64,000 nucleotides of DNA from Pseudomonas sp. GV071 (GCF_003050835.1 NZ_QAOJ01000012.1:1-64000); one strand, 5' to 3'; positions 7,895 through 17,650 are shown, counted from the stretch's first letter. A program made the numbers and translations. Notes: generated from the sequence alone by a model not told the origin.

Positions 7895-9310
7895 TCAGCT
7901 TTTGCTGGCCATCCGCTCCAGGATCGCTTGCAACGCATCCACTTCAGCCAGTAACGGCGATTGCGGGTAGCGACCACGCACGAACGCCAGCAGCTTCTGC
8001 GCAGGTTCCACCTGGCCCAAGCCTTCGGCAAATCCACGTGCCGCGAGCAGGTAGGCGCGGGGAATATGCGGGTAGTCGGGGAAGCGCTGGTGCAGGTTGC
8101 GCAGCAGGCTCAGGCCCTCGCGGATCTTGTGGCGGTCAAGCAAAGCGCCGGCAGTGCGTTCGCAGGCGACGGCATCGTCCGGCATATAGTCCGGCTGCAG
8201 CTTGCGGGCATTGAGTAGCGCTGTGGCCGCCAGGGCAGGATTTGCCCGCGCCGCCAGCGGCAGGTAATGCGCCAGGTGCCGCAGGCACCGTTCGCGAGCA
8301 TTGAGATTGAACAGCAACTGGTGAAAGCGCTCGTTGAGCTTGAGGTCGTCGGGAGTGCGCTCCAGCGCCACGGTCAGGGTTTCCAGGGCCTGCTGACTCT
8401 GGCCTTCCTTGATGCGGATTTCCGCTTCGGCCATCGCCCGGCGGCGCAGGTATTCGGCGGCCGGGAAGCCGTTGTGGCTGTCTTCCTCGGCAATCACGTA
8501 GCCCAACGCGCCCTGATACTGGAACACCGCGTAACCCATCATGGCGCACATGACCACGGCGAAATAGGTGAACAGGAACGCCGCGATGGGCAGCAACACC
8601 ACCTTGGGCAGGCCGTGGGACAGCATCATCGTCACCCAGTTGGGCGACTGCCAGAGGATGAAAAGAAAGGCGCAGAGAATCAGGTAACGCCAGCCCATGG
8701 CCTTGATCACCTGCCCCACTTCTTCGGGGCTGAGGGCGGCGCCCAGCGTCTTGTCCAGCGCCAGGCGAATGATGCTCGCCGGCATCACCAGCAACAGGCC
8801 GATGTTCACCAGCCAGTACAGGCCTTCGCTTTCAAAGCTGGCGGCCATCCACAGCGCCGCAAAGCACAGGATAAATACCGCCAGTTGCTTGAAGAACAGG
8901 CTGAAGCCGGCACCGGTGAAGGCGCTGGCCAGAGTGGGTGCGGCTTTCTGCGCTTCGCTGCTGGCCTCGATGACGCTGTAGAAGTATTTGGTGGCGATGC
9001 TGAACAGCAGCGTCCACAGAATGATCGAAGCCGGCATAAACAGGCTGGCCAGAGCGATCAGCGCGCTGAAGGCCAAAGGGCCACTTTGCAGGCCATAGCC
9101 GAAGAATTGCGGAATACGTTCCCAGAACGGCTGGGCAGTGTTGGCCGCGCCGAGGAATTCCATACGGCTGGCGCATAACGGACAGGTTGGCGGGTCTTCC
9201 GGGGCGTCCTCATTCAGCGGCGTGCAGCAATCGCCGTAGTGCCGCGGGCACGAGCGGCATAACCAGGTGGCCGGTTGCGCCGGGTGGTAATGGCAAAGAC
9301 TCTTTTCCAT
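7895..9310 (-). CDS. Membrane protein with N-terminal B-box-like zinc finger and TPR-like C-terminus
   Basis: The product has 471 residues from the ATG at 9310, which has AAGGA ten bases upstream. An in-frame ATG at 9340 lacks a ribosome binding site. The N-terminus carries C/H pairs (CHYHPAQPATWLCRSCPRHYGDCC and CPLCASRM), a B-box-like zinc ribbon. About six hydrophobic segments follow between residues 70 and 290. The C-terminal 170 residues are helical and repeat-like (EAEIRIKEGQSQQALETLTVALERTPDD), as in TPR proteins. I do not recognise a characterised homologue. The combination suggests a membrane scaffold. It is flanked by the pnp terminator on its 5' side. Confidence 0.75.
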   Translation of the reverse strand: MEKSLCHYHPAQPATWLCRSCPRHYGDCCTPLNEDAPEDPPTCPLCASRMEFLGAANTAQPFWERIPQFFGYGLQSGPLAFSALIALASLFMPASIILWTLLFSIATKYFYSVIEASSEAQKAAPTLASAFTGAGFSLFFKQLAVFILCFAALWMAASFESEGLYWLVNIGLLLVMPASIIRLALDKTLGAALSPEEVGQVIKAMGWRYLILCAFLFILWQSPNWVTMMLSHGLPKVVLLPIAAFLFTYFAVVMCAMMGYAVFQYQGALGYVIAEEDSHNGFPAAEYLRRRAMAEAEIRIKEGQSQQALETLTVALERTPDDLKLNERFHQLLFNLNARERCLRHLAHYLPLAARANPALAATALLNARKLQPDYMPDDAVACERTAGALLDRHKIREGLSLLRNLHQRFPDYPHIPRAYLLAARGFAEGLGQVEPAQKLLAFVRGRYPQSPLLAEVDALQAILERMASKS

Positions 9311-9370
9311 AGGTGCAGCTTCCTTGTTGCGTGGTGACATCTTCGCCAGAGAGGTGGCTATTCTCCAGGC

Positions 9371-9402
9371 AAAAAAAGAGGGCCCGCAAGGGGCCCTCTT
9401 CT
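9371..9402 (-). terminator. Terminator of the rimP-to-pnp operon
   Basis: On the minus strand a GAGGGCCCC...GGGGCCCTC-type hairpin is followed by eight Ts. It lies about 23 bases after the pnp stop codon. Confidence 0.93.
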
Positions 9403-9424
9403 CAAGCTGCGATAAAACCCGGGA

Positions 9425-11527
9425 TTAAACGCCCGAAGCTTTGGCCGCTGCTACGTCTTTGATCGACAGTTTGATACGGCCGCGGTTGTCCACGTCCAGT
9501 ACCAGCACTTCGACTTCCTGACCTTCTTTCAGAATGTCAGTCACTTTCTCAACGCGGGCATCGCTCAGCATCGAGATGTGCACCAGACCGTCTTTACCCG
9601 GCAGGATGTTGACGAAGGCGCCGAAGTCGACGATGCGCTCAACCTTGCCGACGTAGATCTTGCCGATTTCAGCTTCTGCGGTGATACCCAGAACGCGCTG
9701 ACGTGCTGCTTCAGCCGCTTCCTTGGTTTCGCCGAAGATCTTGATCGAGCCGTCGTCTTCGATGTCGATCGAAGCCTTGGTTTCTTCGCAGATCGCGCGG
9801 ATGGTTGCACCACCCTTGCCGATGACGTCGCGGATTTTGTCCTGGTCGATCTTCATCGCGATCATGGTTGGCGCGTTGGCCGACAGTTCGCTACGGGAAG
9901 TCGAGATCACCTGGTTCATCTGACCGAGGATGTTCAGGCGAGCTTCCAGGGCTTGGCCCAGGGCGATCTCCATGATTTCTTCGGTGATGCCGTTGATCTT
10001 GATGTCCATCTGCAGCGCGGTAACACCTTTGGCGGTACCGGCCACTTTGAAGTCCATGTCGCCGAGGTGGTCTTCGTCACCGAGGATGTCGGTGAGGATA
10101 GCGAATTTCTCGCCTTCCTTAACCAGACCCATGGCGATACCGGCAACCGGCGCCTTCATCGGCACACCAGCGTCCATCAGGGCCAGGGAAGCGCCGCAGA
10201 CCGAAGCCATGGAGCTCGAACCGTTGGACTCGGTGATTTCCGATACCACGCGAATGGTGTACGGGAACACGTCAGCGGCAGGCAGCATGGCCTGAACCGA
10301 ACGACGGGCCAGACGGCCGTGACCGATTTCGCGACGGCCAGTGGCGCCCATGCGACCACACTCGCCCACCGAGTACGGAGGGAAGTTGTAGTGCAGCATG
10401 AAGGGGTCTTTGCGCTCGCCTTCGAGGGTGTCGAGCAGCTGTGCGTCACGCGCAGTACCGAGGGTAGCAACGACCAGAGCCTGGGTTTCGCCACGGGTGA
10501 ACAGCGCCGAACCGTGGGTTTTGCCCAGCACGCCAACTTCGATCGCCAGCGGGCGAACGGTGCGGGTGTCGCGGCCGTCGATACGTGGCTTACCGTTAAC
10601 GATGTTTTCGCGAACGGTGCGGTATTCGATTTCGCCGAAAGCGTCTTTCACTTCACCAGCGGACGGGCCGCCTTCAACGGCGAACTTGGCAACGATCTGG
10701 TCTTTCAACTCGCCCAGACGGCCATAACGCTCGTGTTTGATGGTGATGGTGTAAGCCTGGGAGATGGCGTCGCCGAATTCGCTACGGATAGCGTCCAGCA
10801 GCACGGTGTTCTTGGCAGCCGGTGCCCAAGCCCAGGTTGGCTTGCCCACTTCGGCAGCCAGTTCGCCAACGGCTTTGATCACCGATTGGAATTCGTCGTG
10901 GGCGAACAGTACGGCGCCCAGCATCTGGTCTTCGGTCAGCTCTTTGGCTTCGGATTCAACCATCAGCACGGCGTCTTTGGTACCGGCTACGACCATGTCC
11001 AGGCTCGAGGCCTTGAGTTGCTCGTAAGTCGGGTTCAGCAGGTAGCCGGTGCTTTCGTGGAAAGCCACACGAGCGGCGCCGATCGGGCCTTCGAATGGAA
11101 TGCCGGAGATAGCCAGGGCAGCCGAGGTACCGATCATCGCAGCGATGTCCGGATCGGTTTTCTTGCTGGTGGAAACCACGGTGCAGATCACCTGAACTTC
11201 GTTCAGGAAACCTTCAGGGAACAGGGGGCGGATCGGACGGTCGATCAGGCGGGAAGTCAGGGTCTCTTTTTCCGAAGGACGCGCTTCACGCTTGAAGAAG
11301 CCGCCAGGGATCTTGCCGGCAGCGTAGGTTTTTTCTTGGTAGTGCACGGACAGCGGGAAGAAGCCTTTGCTTGGGTCGGCTTGCTTGGCGCCAACCACGG
11401 TCACCAATACGCTGACGTCGTCGTCAACGGTGACCAATACTGCGCCGGAGGCCTGACGGGCAATGCGGCCAGTCTCGAGGGTGACGGTCGATTGACCGAA
11501 CTGGAATTTCTTGATTACCGGGTTCAC
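9425..11527 (-). CDS. pnp: Polyribonucleotide nucleotidyltransferase (PNPase)
   Basis: The product has 700 residues from a GTG at 11527 (MNPVIKKFQFGQSTVTLETGRIARQASG) with AAGG upstream. The frame continues further 5' but without family sequence. PNPase degrades RNA 3'->5' by phosphorolysis and is the exonuclease of the RNA degradosome. Two RNase PH domains are visible: the first has FFKREARPSEKE, and the second has GRMGATGRREIGHGRLARR and GDEDHLGDMDFKVAGT. A KH domain (IGKGGATIRAICEETKASIDIEDDG) and an S1 domain (GKVERIVDFGAFVNILPGKDGLVHIS) follow. It lies downstream of rpsO, as in other gammaproteobacteria. Confidence 0.98.
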   Translation of the reverse strand: MNPVIKKFQFGQSTVTLETGRIARQASGAVLVTVDDDVSVLVTVVGAKQADPSKGFFPLSVHYQEKTYAAGKIPGGFFKREARPSEKETLTSRLIDRPIRPLFPEGFLNEVQVICTVVSTSKKTDPDIAAMIGTSAALAISGIPFEGPIGAARVAFHESTGYLLNPTYEQLKASSLDMVVAGTKDAVLMVESEAKELTEDQMLGAVLFAHDEFQSVIKAVGELAAEVGKPTWAWAPAAKNTVLLDAIRSEFGDAISQAYTITIKHERYGRLGELKDQIVAKFAVEGGPSAGEVKDAFGEIEYRTVRENIVNGKPRIDGRDTRTVRPLAIEVGVLGKTHGSALFTRGETQALVVATLGTARDAQLLDTLEGERKDPFMLHYNFPPYSVGECGRMGATGRREIGHGRLARRSVQAMLPAADVFPYTIRVVSEITESNGSSSMASVCGASLALMDAGVPMKAPVAGIAMGLVKEGEKFAILTDILGDEDHLGDMDFKVAGTAKGVTALQMDIKINGITEEIMEIALGQALEARLNILGQMNQVISTSRSELSANAPTMIAMKIDQDKIRDVIGKGGATIRAICEETKASIDIEDDGSIKIFGETKEAAEAARQRVLGITAEAEIGKIYVGKVERIVDFGAFVNILPGKDGLVHISMLSDARVEKVTDILKEGQEVEVLVLDVDNRGRIKLSIKDVAAAKASGV

Positions 11528-11679
11528 GGTGTATTTACCTTCTTTTTGCCTTGGGGAAATCGTGTTCTTGCAGAATTCTTGGGCAACTCCGGGATTCGGA
11601 CCCGGGCACTGTCCAGGTGATACAGACAAAACCGATGGTGCAGATAAAACTTGAGGCTGGATGCCTGCCGTTATTCACC

Positions 11680-11698
11680 GGGCTGCCAGAGCAGCCCC
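11680..11698 (-). terminator. Hairpin in the rpsO-pnp intergenic region
   Basis: A GGGGCTGC-TCTG-GCAGCCC stem between rpsO and pnp. No T-run follows on the minus strand. It could be a weak attenuator or an RNase III/E processing site like the one between rpsO and pnp in E. coli. The 212-bp gap holds no visible gene. Confidence 0.45.
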
Positions 11699-11739
11699 AA
11701 CCAATAACGACAAACAACCAACCTCTAGCAGCTTCGCTA

Positions 11740-12009
11740 TTAGCGACGCAGGCCCAGACGACCGATCAAGGTGCTGTAGCGGGTAACGTCTTTGCCTTTG
11801 AGGTAGTCCAGCAGCTTACGACGCTGGTTTACCATGCGGATCAGACCACGACGGGAGTGGTGATCTTTACCGTTGGCTTTGAAGTGACCTTGCAGCTTGT
11901 TGATGTTGGCGGTCAGCAGTGCAACTTGCACTTCTGGCGAACCAGTATCACCAACGGCTTGTTGGTAGTCGGTAACGATTTGAGCTTTTTCTTCAACGCT
12001 GAGTGCCAT
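11740..12009 (-). CDS. rpsO: 30S ribosomal protein S15
   Basis: The product has 89 residues, the usual length, beginning ALSVEEKAQIVTDYQQAVGDTGSPEVQVALLT and containing HSRRGLIRMVNQRRKLLDYL. This is the S15 core that binds the three-way junction of 16S rRNA h20-22 and starts central-domain assembly. It sits between truB and pnp in the standard order. The AAGGAG-type site (CAGTAAGGAG in the minus-strand flank area) lies in the AT-richer leader. Confidence 0.98.
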   Translation of the reverse strand: MALSVEEKAQIVTDYQQAVGDTGSPEVQVALLTANINKLQGHFKANGKDHHSRRGLIRMVNQRRKLLDYLKGKDVTRYSTLIGRLGLRR

Positions 12010-12151
12010 GTGGGCTTCCTCTCAGTAAGGAGCTGCATCCAGTGAACGCATCTCCAATAGGCCGAGGACAAATCCTCGTATTAAAAAATGAGATGTGACC
12101 GTGCCTATTAACAGCCACCCTCGCCCACCCCGGTTACCCGGCATGGTTCGG

Positions 12152-13069
12152 TCATTCTGACCGAATCAAACGACGCGGCGCGATGCGCCCGTCTTCACTC
12201 ACTTCGCCAATCCCGATGAAGCGAGCATTGTGATCTTGTACGCGGACCATGCCGAACTTCGGCGCATCCGGGGCACGAACCGCTTGCCCATGTAACCAGT
12301 AAAACGCGCTGTGCTCGGAGAACTGCACCAGAGGCCAGTGTTCCAGGCCGCTGTCGGAGGGCAACAGGAAGCGGTCGACTGCTTCGTTGCCACCGTCGGC
12401 GTGAACCTGTTCCAGCTCTTCCAGGGTTACCGTCTGGGCCAGCACAAAGGGACCTGCCTGGGTACGTCGCAGTTCTGCGACGTGCGCACCGCAACCTAAC
12501 GCCTGGCCAATGTCTTCCACCAGGGTCCGGATATAGGTGCCTTTGCTGCAGGCCACCGACAAACGTGCCTGCTCGCCCTCACAGCCCAGCATTTCCAGGC
12601 GCGCAATAGTAACAGAACGCGCTTCACGCTCCACTACTTCGCCTGCACGCGCCAGCTTGTACAACGGCTGACCATCACGCTTGAGGGCGGAGTACATCGG
12701 CGGTATCTGACTGATTTGCCCGCGGAAACGCGGCAAAACAGCCTCGATATCGTCGCGACCAACGGTCACCTCACGGCGTTCGATCACCTCACCCTCGGCG
12801 TCGGCAGTGGTCGTGGTAACGCCCATCTGCATCAGCGTCTCGTAGCCTTTGTCGGCATCGAGCAGGTACTGGGAGAACTTGGTCGCCTCGCCAAAGCACA
12901 ACGGCAGCACGCCGGTGGCCAGGGGGTCGAGGCTACCGGTATGGCCGGCCTTCTCGGCGTTCAGCAACCAGCGGACCTTTTGCAGAGCCGCGTTGGAACT
13001 GAAGCCCTTGGGCTTGTCGAGCAGGATGATGCCGCTGACGTTACGGCGAATGCGTTTGACCTGAGCCAC
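12152..13069 (-). CDS. truB: tRNA pseudouridine(55) synthase
   Basis: The product has 305 residues with a GTG start, 3 bases after the rbfA stop, so it is translationally linked. TruB converts U55 of tRNAs to pseudouridine in the T-loop. The catalytic motif AGHTGSLDPLATGVLP is present with Asp48 as nucleophile. KPKGFSSN (motif I) and the later RTQAGPF and C-terminal PUA-like segment (FMGIGEVSEDGRI-type) are also visible. Neighbours rbfA and infB form the conserved translation-factor cluster. Confidence 0.97.
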   Translation of the reverse strand: MAQVKRIRRNVSGIILLDKPKGFSSNAALQKVRWLLNAEKAGHTGSLDPLATGVLPLCFGEATKFSQYLLDADKGYETLMQMGVTTTTADAEGEVIERREVTVGRDDIEAVLPRFRGQISQIPPMYSALKRDGQPLYKLARAGEVVEREARSVTIARLEMLGCEGEQARLSVACSKGTYIRTLVEDIGQALGCGAHVAELRRTQAGPFVLAQTVTLEELEQVHADGGNEAVDRFLLPSDSGLEHWPLVQFSEHSAFYWLHGQAVRAPDAPKFGMVRVQDHNARFIGIGEVSEDGRIAPRRLIRSE

Positions 13070-13072
13070 CCG

Positions 13073-13477
13073 TTACTCCTTATCGGCAGCCGGTGGTGTT
13101 TCGACGTCGACGTGTTGGCCATCTTCGGCCACCGCACGCTCGATCAACGCCGACAGGTGCGCACCGCGCATTACGCTTTCGTCGTAATGGAAATGCAGTT
13201 GCGGCACGCTGCGCAGCTTCATGGCGCGGGCCAGCTGCATGCGCAGGAAACCGGCGGCATCATTCAGCGCCTTGACGTTCTGGGCGATTTCTTCCGCAGT
13301 GTCCTGGCCCATCACGGTGATGAAAATCTTCGCGTGGCCGACATCGCGGCTTACGTCGACGGCAGTAACGGTCACCAGACCGACACGCGGGTCTTTGACT
13401 TCACGACGGATCAGCTGTGCCAGCTCGCGCTGCATCTGATCGCCGATACGTTGGGTACGGCTATATTCTTTGGCCAT
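13073..13477 (-). CDS. rbfA: 30S ribosome-binding factor A
   Basis: The product has 134 residues, starting MAKEYSRTQRIGDQMQRELAQLIRREVKDPRVG and containing VTAVDVSRDVGHAKIFITVMG, the KH-like RbfA fold. RbfA helps late maturation of the 16S 5' end and cold adaptation. It lies between infB and truB; the infB-rbfA gap of 108 bp contains a strong GC-rich hairpin. Confidence 0.97.
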   Translation of the reverse strand: MAKEYSRTQRIGDQMQRELAQLIRREVKDPRVGLVTVTAVDVSRDVGHAKIFITVMGQDTAEEIAQNVKALNDAAGFLRMQLARAMKLRSVPQLHFHYDESVMRGAHLSALIERAVAEDGQHVDVETPPAADKE

Positions 13478-13533
13478 CTAACTACCTGTTACCTCCCGCC
13501 ACGGCACAAAACCCTGACGGTCTGAAAGCGGCA

Positions 13534-13567
13534 AACGCCCGGCCAGGCGTGAGCCGGACCGGGCGTT
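13534..13567 (-). terminator. GC-rich hairpin between infB and rbfA
   Basis: AACGCCCGG pairs with CCGGGCGTT around a partly paired 16-nt loop, about 20 bases after the infB stop. On the minus strand it is followed by TGCC, not a T-run. It is a candidate partial terminator or processing/stability hairpin inside the operon. Confidence 0.5.
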
Positions 13568-13585
13568 GCGTAAAACAGCTCGAGC

Positions 13586-16096
13586 TTAAAGGCTGCGAGC
13601 CACTTGGATCTTCTCGAACACTTCGATCTTGTCGCCGACTTTGACGTCGTTGTAACTCTTCACGCCAATACCGCATTCCATGCCGGCACGGACTTCAGAG
13701 GCGTCGTCTTTGAAGCGACGCAGCGATTCAAGCTCGCCTTCGAAGATCACGATGTCTTCACGCAGTACACGGATCGGACGGTTACGGTAAACCGTACCTT
13801 CAACCACCATGCAACCTGCGATCGCACCGAACTTCGGCGAACGGAATACGTCACGCACTTCGGCGATGCCGAGGATGTTCTCGCGAACGTCGCTGCCGAG
13901 CATACCGGTCAGGGCTTTCTTGACGTCTTCGATGATGTCGTAGATCACGTTGTAGTAACGCATATCCAGACCTTCCTGCTCGACGATCTTGCGCGCGCCG
14001 GCATCGGCACGCACGTTGAAGCCAAACAGTACAGCGTTGGAGGCCAGTGCCAGGTTGGCGTCGGACTCGGTGATACCACCGACACCGCCACCGACTACGC
14101 GCACTTGCACTTCGTCGTTACCCAGGCCGTTGAGCGCACCTTGCAGGGCTTCCAACGAACCACGAACGTCGGACTTGAGCACGATGTTGAGAGTTTTCTT
14201 CTCTTCCTGGCCCATGTTCTCGAAGATGTTTTCCAGCTTGCCGGCATGCGCGCGAGCCAGTTTGACTTCGCGGAACTTGCCTTGACGGAACAATGCGACT
14301 TCCCGCGCTTTCTTCTCGTCAGCCAGCACGCTCATCTCGTCGCCAGCATCTGGCGTACCGTCGAGGCCGAGGATTTCCACCGGAATGGAAGGACCGGCTT
14401 CTTTGATGGACTTGCCGTTTTCGTCGAGCATGGCGCGAATGCGACCGAAGTTCGAACCGACCAGAACCATGTCGCCTTGGCGCAGCGTACCGTCCTGTAC
14501 CAGTACGGTAGCGACCGGACCACGACCTTTGTCGAGGCGGGACTCAACCACAACGCCGCGGCCAGGAGCCGTTGGTGTCGCTTTGAGTTCCAGTACTTCG
14601 GCTTGCAGCAGAACCGCTTCAAGCAGCTCGTCCACGCCAGTACCCATCTTCGCCGAAACGTTAACGAACGGGTTGTCACCGCCCCACTCTTCCGGGGTCA
14701 CGCCGTGAGCTGCCAGTTCGCTTTTGATGCGTTCCAGATCAGCGCCCGGCTTGTCGATCTTGTTCACCGCAACCACTAGCGGTACGCCAGCGGCTTTCGC
14801 ATGCTGAACGGCTTCAACGGTCTGCGGCATTACGCCGTCGTCCGCTGCAACTACCAGGATCACGATGTCGGTGGCCTTGGCGCCACGGGCACGCATTGCG
14901 GTAAACGCAGCGTGGCCCGGGGTGTCGAGGAAGGTCACCATGCCGCGCTCGGTTTCTACGTGGTAGGCGCCGATGTGCTGGGTGATACCGCCGGCTTCGC
15001 CAGCAGCCACTTTGGCGCGACGAATGTAGTCCAGCAGCGAGGTTTTACCGTGGTCAACGTGGCCCATTACGGTCACAACCGGTGCACGGGAAACTGCCTC
15101 ACCTTCGAACTTCAAGGACTCGGCCAACTGCTCTTCAAGGGCGTTGTCGCTGACCAACTTGACGTTGTGACCCAGCTCTTCAGCGATCAGCTGCGCGGTT
15201 TCCTGATCCAGAACCTGGTTGATGGTCACCGGAGTGCCCATCTTGAACATGAACTTGATCACTTCAGCCGCTTTAACCGACATCTGTTGCGACAGTTCGC
15301 CAACAGTGATGGTTTCGCCGATGGATACGTCGCGCACAACCGGACCGGTCGGGCTCTGGAAACCATGGGCGTTGCGTTTCTTCAGCTTGGCCTTGCCACG
15401 ACCGCCACGACGGAAGCTGTCGCTTTCCTCGTCGGTGGTACGCGGAGCAACGCGCGGAGCCGGAGCCTTTTCCTTCTCTTTGACCGAAGGACGGTGCGCG
15501 GTGGCCTTGCGGTCGCCGCCACGACGATCGTCGTCGTTGCGCGGTTTGTCCGGGCGACGCTGCTCGTCTTTCTTGCGCTCTTCAACCGGAGCAACCACTG
15601 GCGGCAGCTCGATATCAGCAACCACAGGCGCGGCTGCCGCAGCAACTGGCGCAGCATCAGCAGCCGACTGCGAAGGCGCACCAGCGTTAGCTTCGCGACG
15701 GGTCGCTTCTTCAGCCTGACGTTTGGCTTCTTCAGCCGCCTGTTGGCGTGCCTCTTCAGCCGCGCGCTCTTCTTGCTCGCGCTTCTGCTCGGCTTCGATT
15801 TCTTCGTTGCTGCGCTTGACGAAGGTTTTCTTCTTGCGCACTTCAACGCTGATGGTTTTGCTCCCTGCAACGCGCAGGGTGCTGGTGGTTTTGCGCTGCA
15901 AGGTGATCTTGCGCGGCTCTTCCACTTTCTCGCCGTGACTGCCTTTGAGATGCGCCAACAGGGCTTGCTTCTCGCTATCGGTCACAACTTGATCGGCACC
16001 CGTGTGCGGCAAACCTGCCTCACGCATCTGCAACAACAGACGCTCTACAGGGGTGGCGACCACTTGGGCCAGTTCTTTGACCGTGACTTGCGTCAT
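13586..16096 (-). CDS. infB: Translation initiation factor IF-2
   Basis: The product has 836 residues. It has an N-terminal IF2N domain (MTQVTVKELAQVVATPVERLL), then a charged Ala/Glu/Arg-rich linker (about residues 95-245) and a second IF2N-like segment near 258-310. The G domain has the P-loop GHVDHGKT at 345-352, the DTPGHAAF switch II and NKID. Domains II-IV end in KIEVFEKIQVARSL. IF-2 places fMet-tRNA on the 30S and drives subunit joining. It sits between nusA and rbfA, 25 bases after nusA. Confidence 0.98.
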   Translation of the reverse strand: MTQVTVKELAQVVATPVERLLLQMREAGLPHTGADQVVTDSEKQALLAHLKGSHGEKVEEPRKITLQRKTTSTLRVAGSKTISVEVRKKKTFVKRSNEEIEAEQKREQEERAAEEARQQAAEEAKRQAEEATRREANAGAPSQSAADAAPVAAAAAPVVADIELPPVVAPVEERKKDEQRRPDKPRNDDDRRGGDRKATAHRPSVKEKEKAPAPRVAPRTTDEESDSFRRGGRGKAKLKKRNAHGFQSPTGPVVRDVSIGETITVGELSQQMSVKAAEVIKFMFKMGTPVTINQVLDQETAQLIAEELGHNVKLVSDNALEEQLAESLKFEGEAVSRAPVVTVMGHVDHGKTSLLDYIRRAKVAAGEAGGITQHIGAYHVETERGMVTFLDTPGHAAFTAMRARGAKATDIVILVVAADDGVMPQTVEAVQHAKAAGVPLVVAVNKIDKPGADLERIKSELAAHGVTPEEWGGDNPFVNVSAKMGTGVDELLEAVLLQAEVLELKATPTAPGRGVVVESRLDKGRGPVATVLVQDGTLRQGDMVLVGSNFGRIRAMLDENGKSIKEAGPSIPVEILGLDGTPDAGDEMSVLADEKKAREVALFRQGKFREVKLARAHAGKLENIFENMGQEEKKTLNIVLKSDVRGSLEALQGALNGLGNDEVQVRVVGGGVGGITESDANLALASNAVLFGFNVRADAGARKIVEQEGLDMRYYNVIYDIIEDVKKALTGMLGSDVRENILGIAEVRDVFRSPKFGAIAGCMVVEGTVYRNRPIRVLREDIVIFEGELESLRRFKDDASEVRAGMECGIGVKSYNDVKVGDKIEVFEKIQVARSL

Positions 16097-16121
16097 GCAC
16101 TTCTCTCCTCAGGCCGCCTAC

Positions 16122-17603
16122 TTACTCGAACCAATGGGCTCGGGCGGCCATGATCAACTTGCCGGCACGCTCTGCGTCGATACCGTCGATGTCGAGCAGG
16201 TCATCAATAGACTGCTCGGCCAGGTCTTCGCGGTTAATCACGCCGCGCACTGCCAGTTCTTGCGCCAGAGCCTTGTCCATACCCTCAAGTGAGAGCAGGT
16301 CTTCGGCGGGGTGCGCGTCTGCCAGCTTTTCTTCTGTCGCGATGGCTTTGGTCAGCAGGCGATCTTTGGCGCGAGCGCGGAGCTCGGTGACGATTTCCTC
16401 GTCGAAGCCATCGATGCTAAGCATCTCTTCCATCGGGACGTAGGCGATTTCTTCCAGGCTGGTGAAGCCTTCTTCTACCAACACCTGAGCAATGTCTTCG
16501 TCGACTTCCAGCTCGTCGATGAAGCTTTGCAGGATGTCGCCAGTTTCAGCTTGCTGCTTGGCCTGAATATCCGCTTCGGTCATTACATTCAGTGTCCAGC
16601 CGGTCAACTGACTGGCCAAACGAACGTTCTGACCGCCACGGCCGATTGCTTGCGCCAGGTTGTCTTCACCGACGGCGATGTCCATGGCATGGGCATCTTC
16701 GTCAACGATGATGGCGGCAACTTCGGCCGGTGACATGGCGTTGATCACGAACTGAGCAGGATTGTCATCCCACAGCACGATATCGACACGCTCGCCGCCC
16801 AACTCACCTGACACCGCTTGTACACGCGAGCCGCGCATACCAATGCAGGCGCCTTGCGGGTCAATACGCTTGTCTTTGGAGCGCACGGCAATTTTGGCCC
16901 GCGAACCCGGGTCACGGGAGGCGGCCATCACTTCGATCAGCTCTTCAGCGATTTCTGGCACTTCGATGCGGAACAACTCGATCAGCATTTCCGGCGCGGT
17001 ACGCGACAGGATCAGCTGCGGGCCGCGGTTCTCGGTGCGAATTTCTTTCAACAGGGCACGCAGACGTGCGCCAACACGGAAGGTCTCGCGAGAGATGATG
17101 TCCTCGCGGGCCAGCAGTGCTTCGGCGTTGTTCCCCAGGTCAACGATAACGTTGTCGCGGGTGACCTTCTTGACGGTGCCGGAGATGATTTCACCCAAAC
17201 GCTCGCGGTAAGCCTCGACCACTTGGGCACGTTCAGCTTCACGAACTTTCTGAACGATCACTTGTTTGGCGGTTTGTGCCGCGATGCGACCGAATTCGAT
17301 CGACTCGATCTTCTCTTCGATGGTGTCGCCAAGCTGGGCATCAGGCTTGATCTCGCGAGCCTCGTCGAGCGTCAGCTCGGATGCCAGATTGAACAGCGAT
17401 TGATCATCAACCACGGTCCAGCAACGGAATGTCTCGTAGCTGCCCGTTACCCGGTTGATCTCTACGCGAAGTTCAACTTCAACGTCGAAACGTTTTTTCG
17501 TCGCAGTGGCCAGAGCCAACTCCAACGCCTCAAAAATAACGCCGGCCGGTACGCCCTTTTCGTTGGATACCGACTCAACAACCAGCAGTACTTCTTTGCT
17601 CAT
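16122..17603 (-). CDS. nusA: Transcription termination/antitermination factor NusA
   Basis: The product has 493 residues from the ATG at 17603 (MSKEVLLVVESVSNEKGVP). The longer frame adds only seven unconserved residues. NusA binds RNA polymerase and modulates pausing, termination and antitermination. The N-terminal RNAP-binding domain is followed by an S1 domain (GTVKKVTRDNVIVDLGNNAEALL), two KH domains (including GACIGMRGSRVQAVSGELGGERVDI) and two acidic C-terminal repeats (DELEVDEDIAQVLVEEGF and LEGMDKALAQELAVRGV). It sits between rimP and infB. The tandem terminators upstream of rimP suggest NusA autoregulation. Confidence 0.98.
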   Translation of the reverse strand: MSKEVLLVVESVSNEKGVPAGVIFEALELALATATKKRFDVEVELRVEINRVTGSYETFRCWTVVDDQSLFNLASELTLDEAREIKPDAQLGDTIEEKIESIEFGRIAAQTAKQVIVQKVREAERAQVVEAYRERLGEIISGTVKKVTRDNVIVDLGNNAEALLAREDIISRETFRVGARLRALLKEIRTENRGPQLILSRTAPEMLIELFRIEVPEIAEELIEVMAASRDPGSRAKIAVRSKDKRIDPQGACIGMRGSRVQAVSGELGGERVDIVLWDDNPAQFVINAMSPAEVAAIIVDEDAHAMDIAVGEDNLAQAIGRGGQNVRLASQLTGWTLNVMTEADIQAKQQAETGDILQSFIDELEVDEDIAQVLVEEGFTSLEEIAYVPMEEMLSIDGFDEEIVTELRARAKDRLLTKAIATEEKLADAHPAEDLLSLEGMDKALAQELAVRGVINREDLAEQSIDDLLDIDGIDAERAGKLIMAARAHWFE

Positions 17604-17650
17604 CGTACGCCTCGCCTTTCGCAATCCATTGGATCCGCGGGATCCGCGTC

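Noticed and set aside
9578..11620. Long open frame (680 codons) antisense to pnp
   Set aside because: It lies opposite a certain gene, has no family motif or ribosome binding site, and arises from high GC third positions on the other strand.
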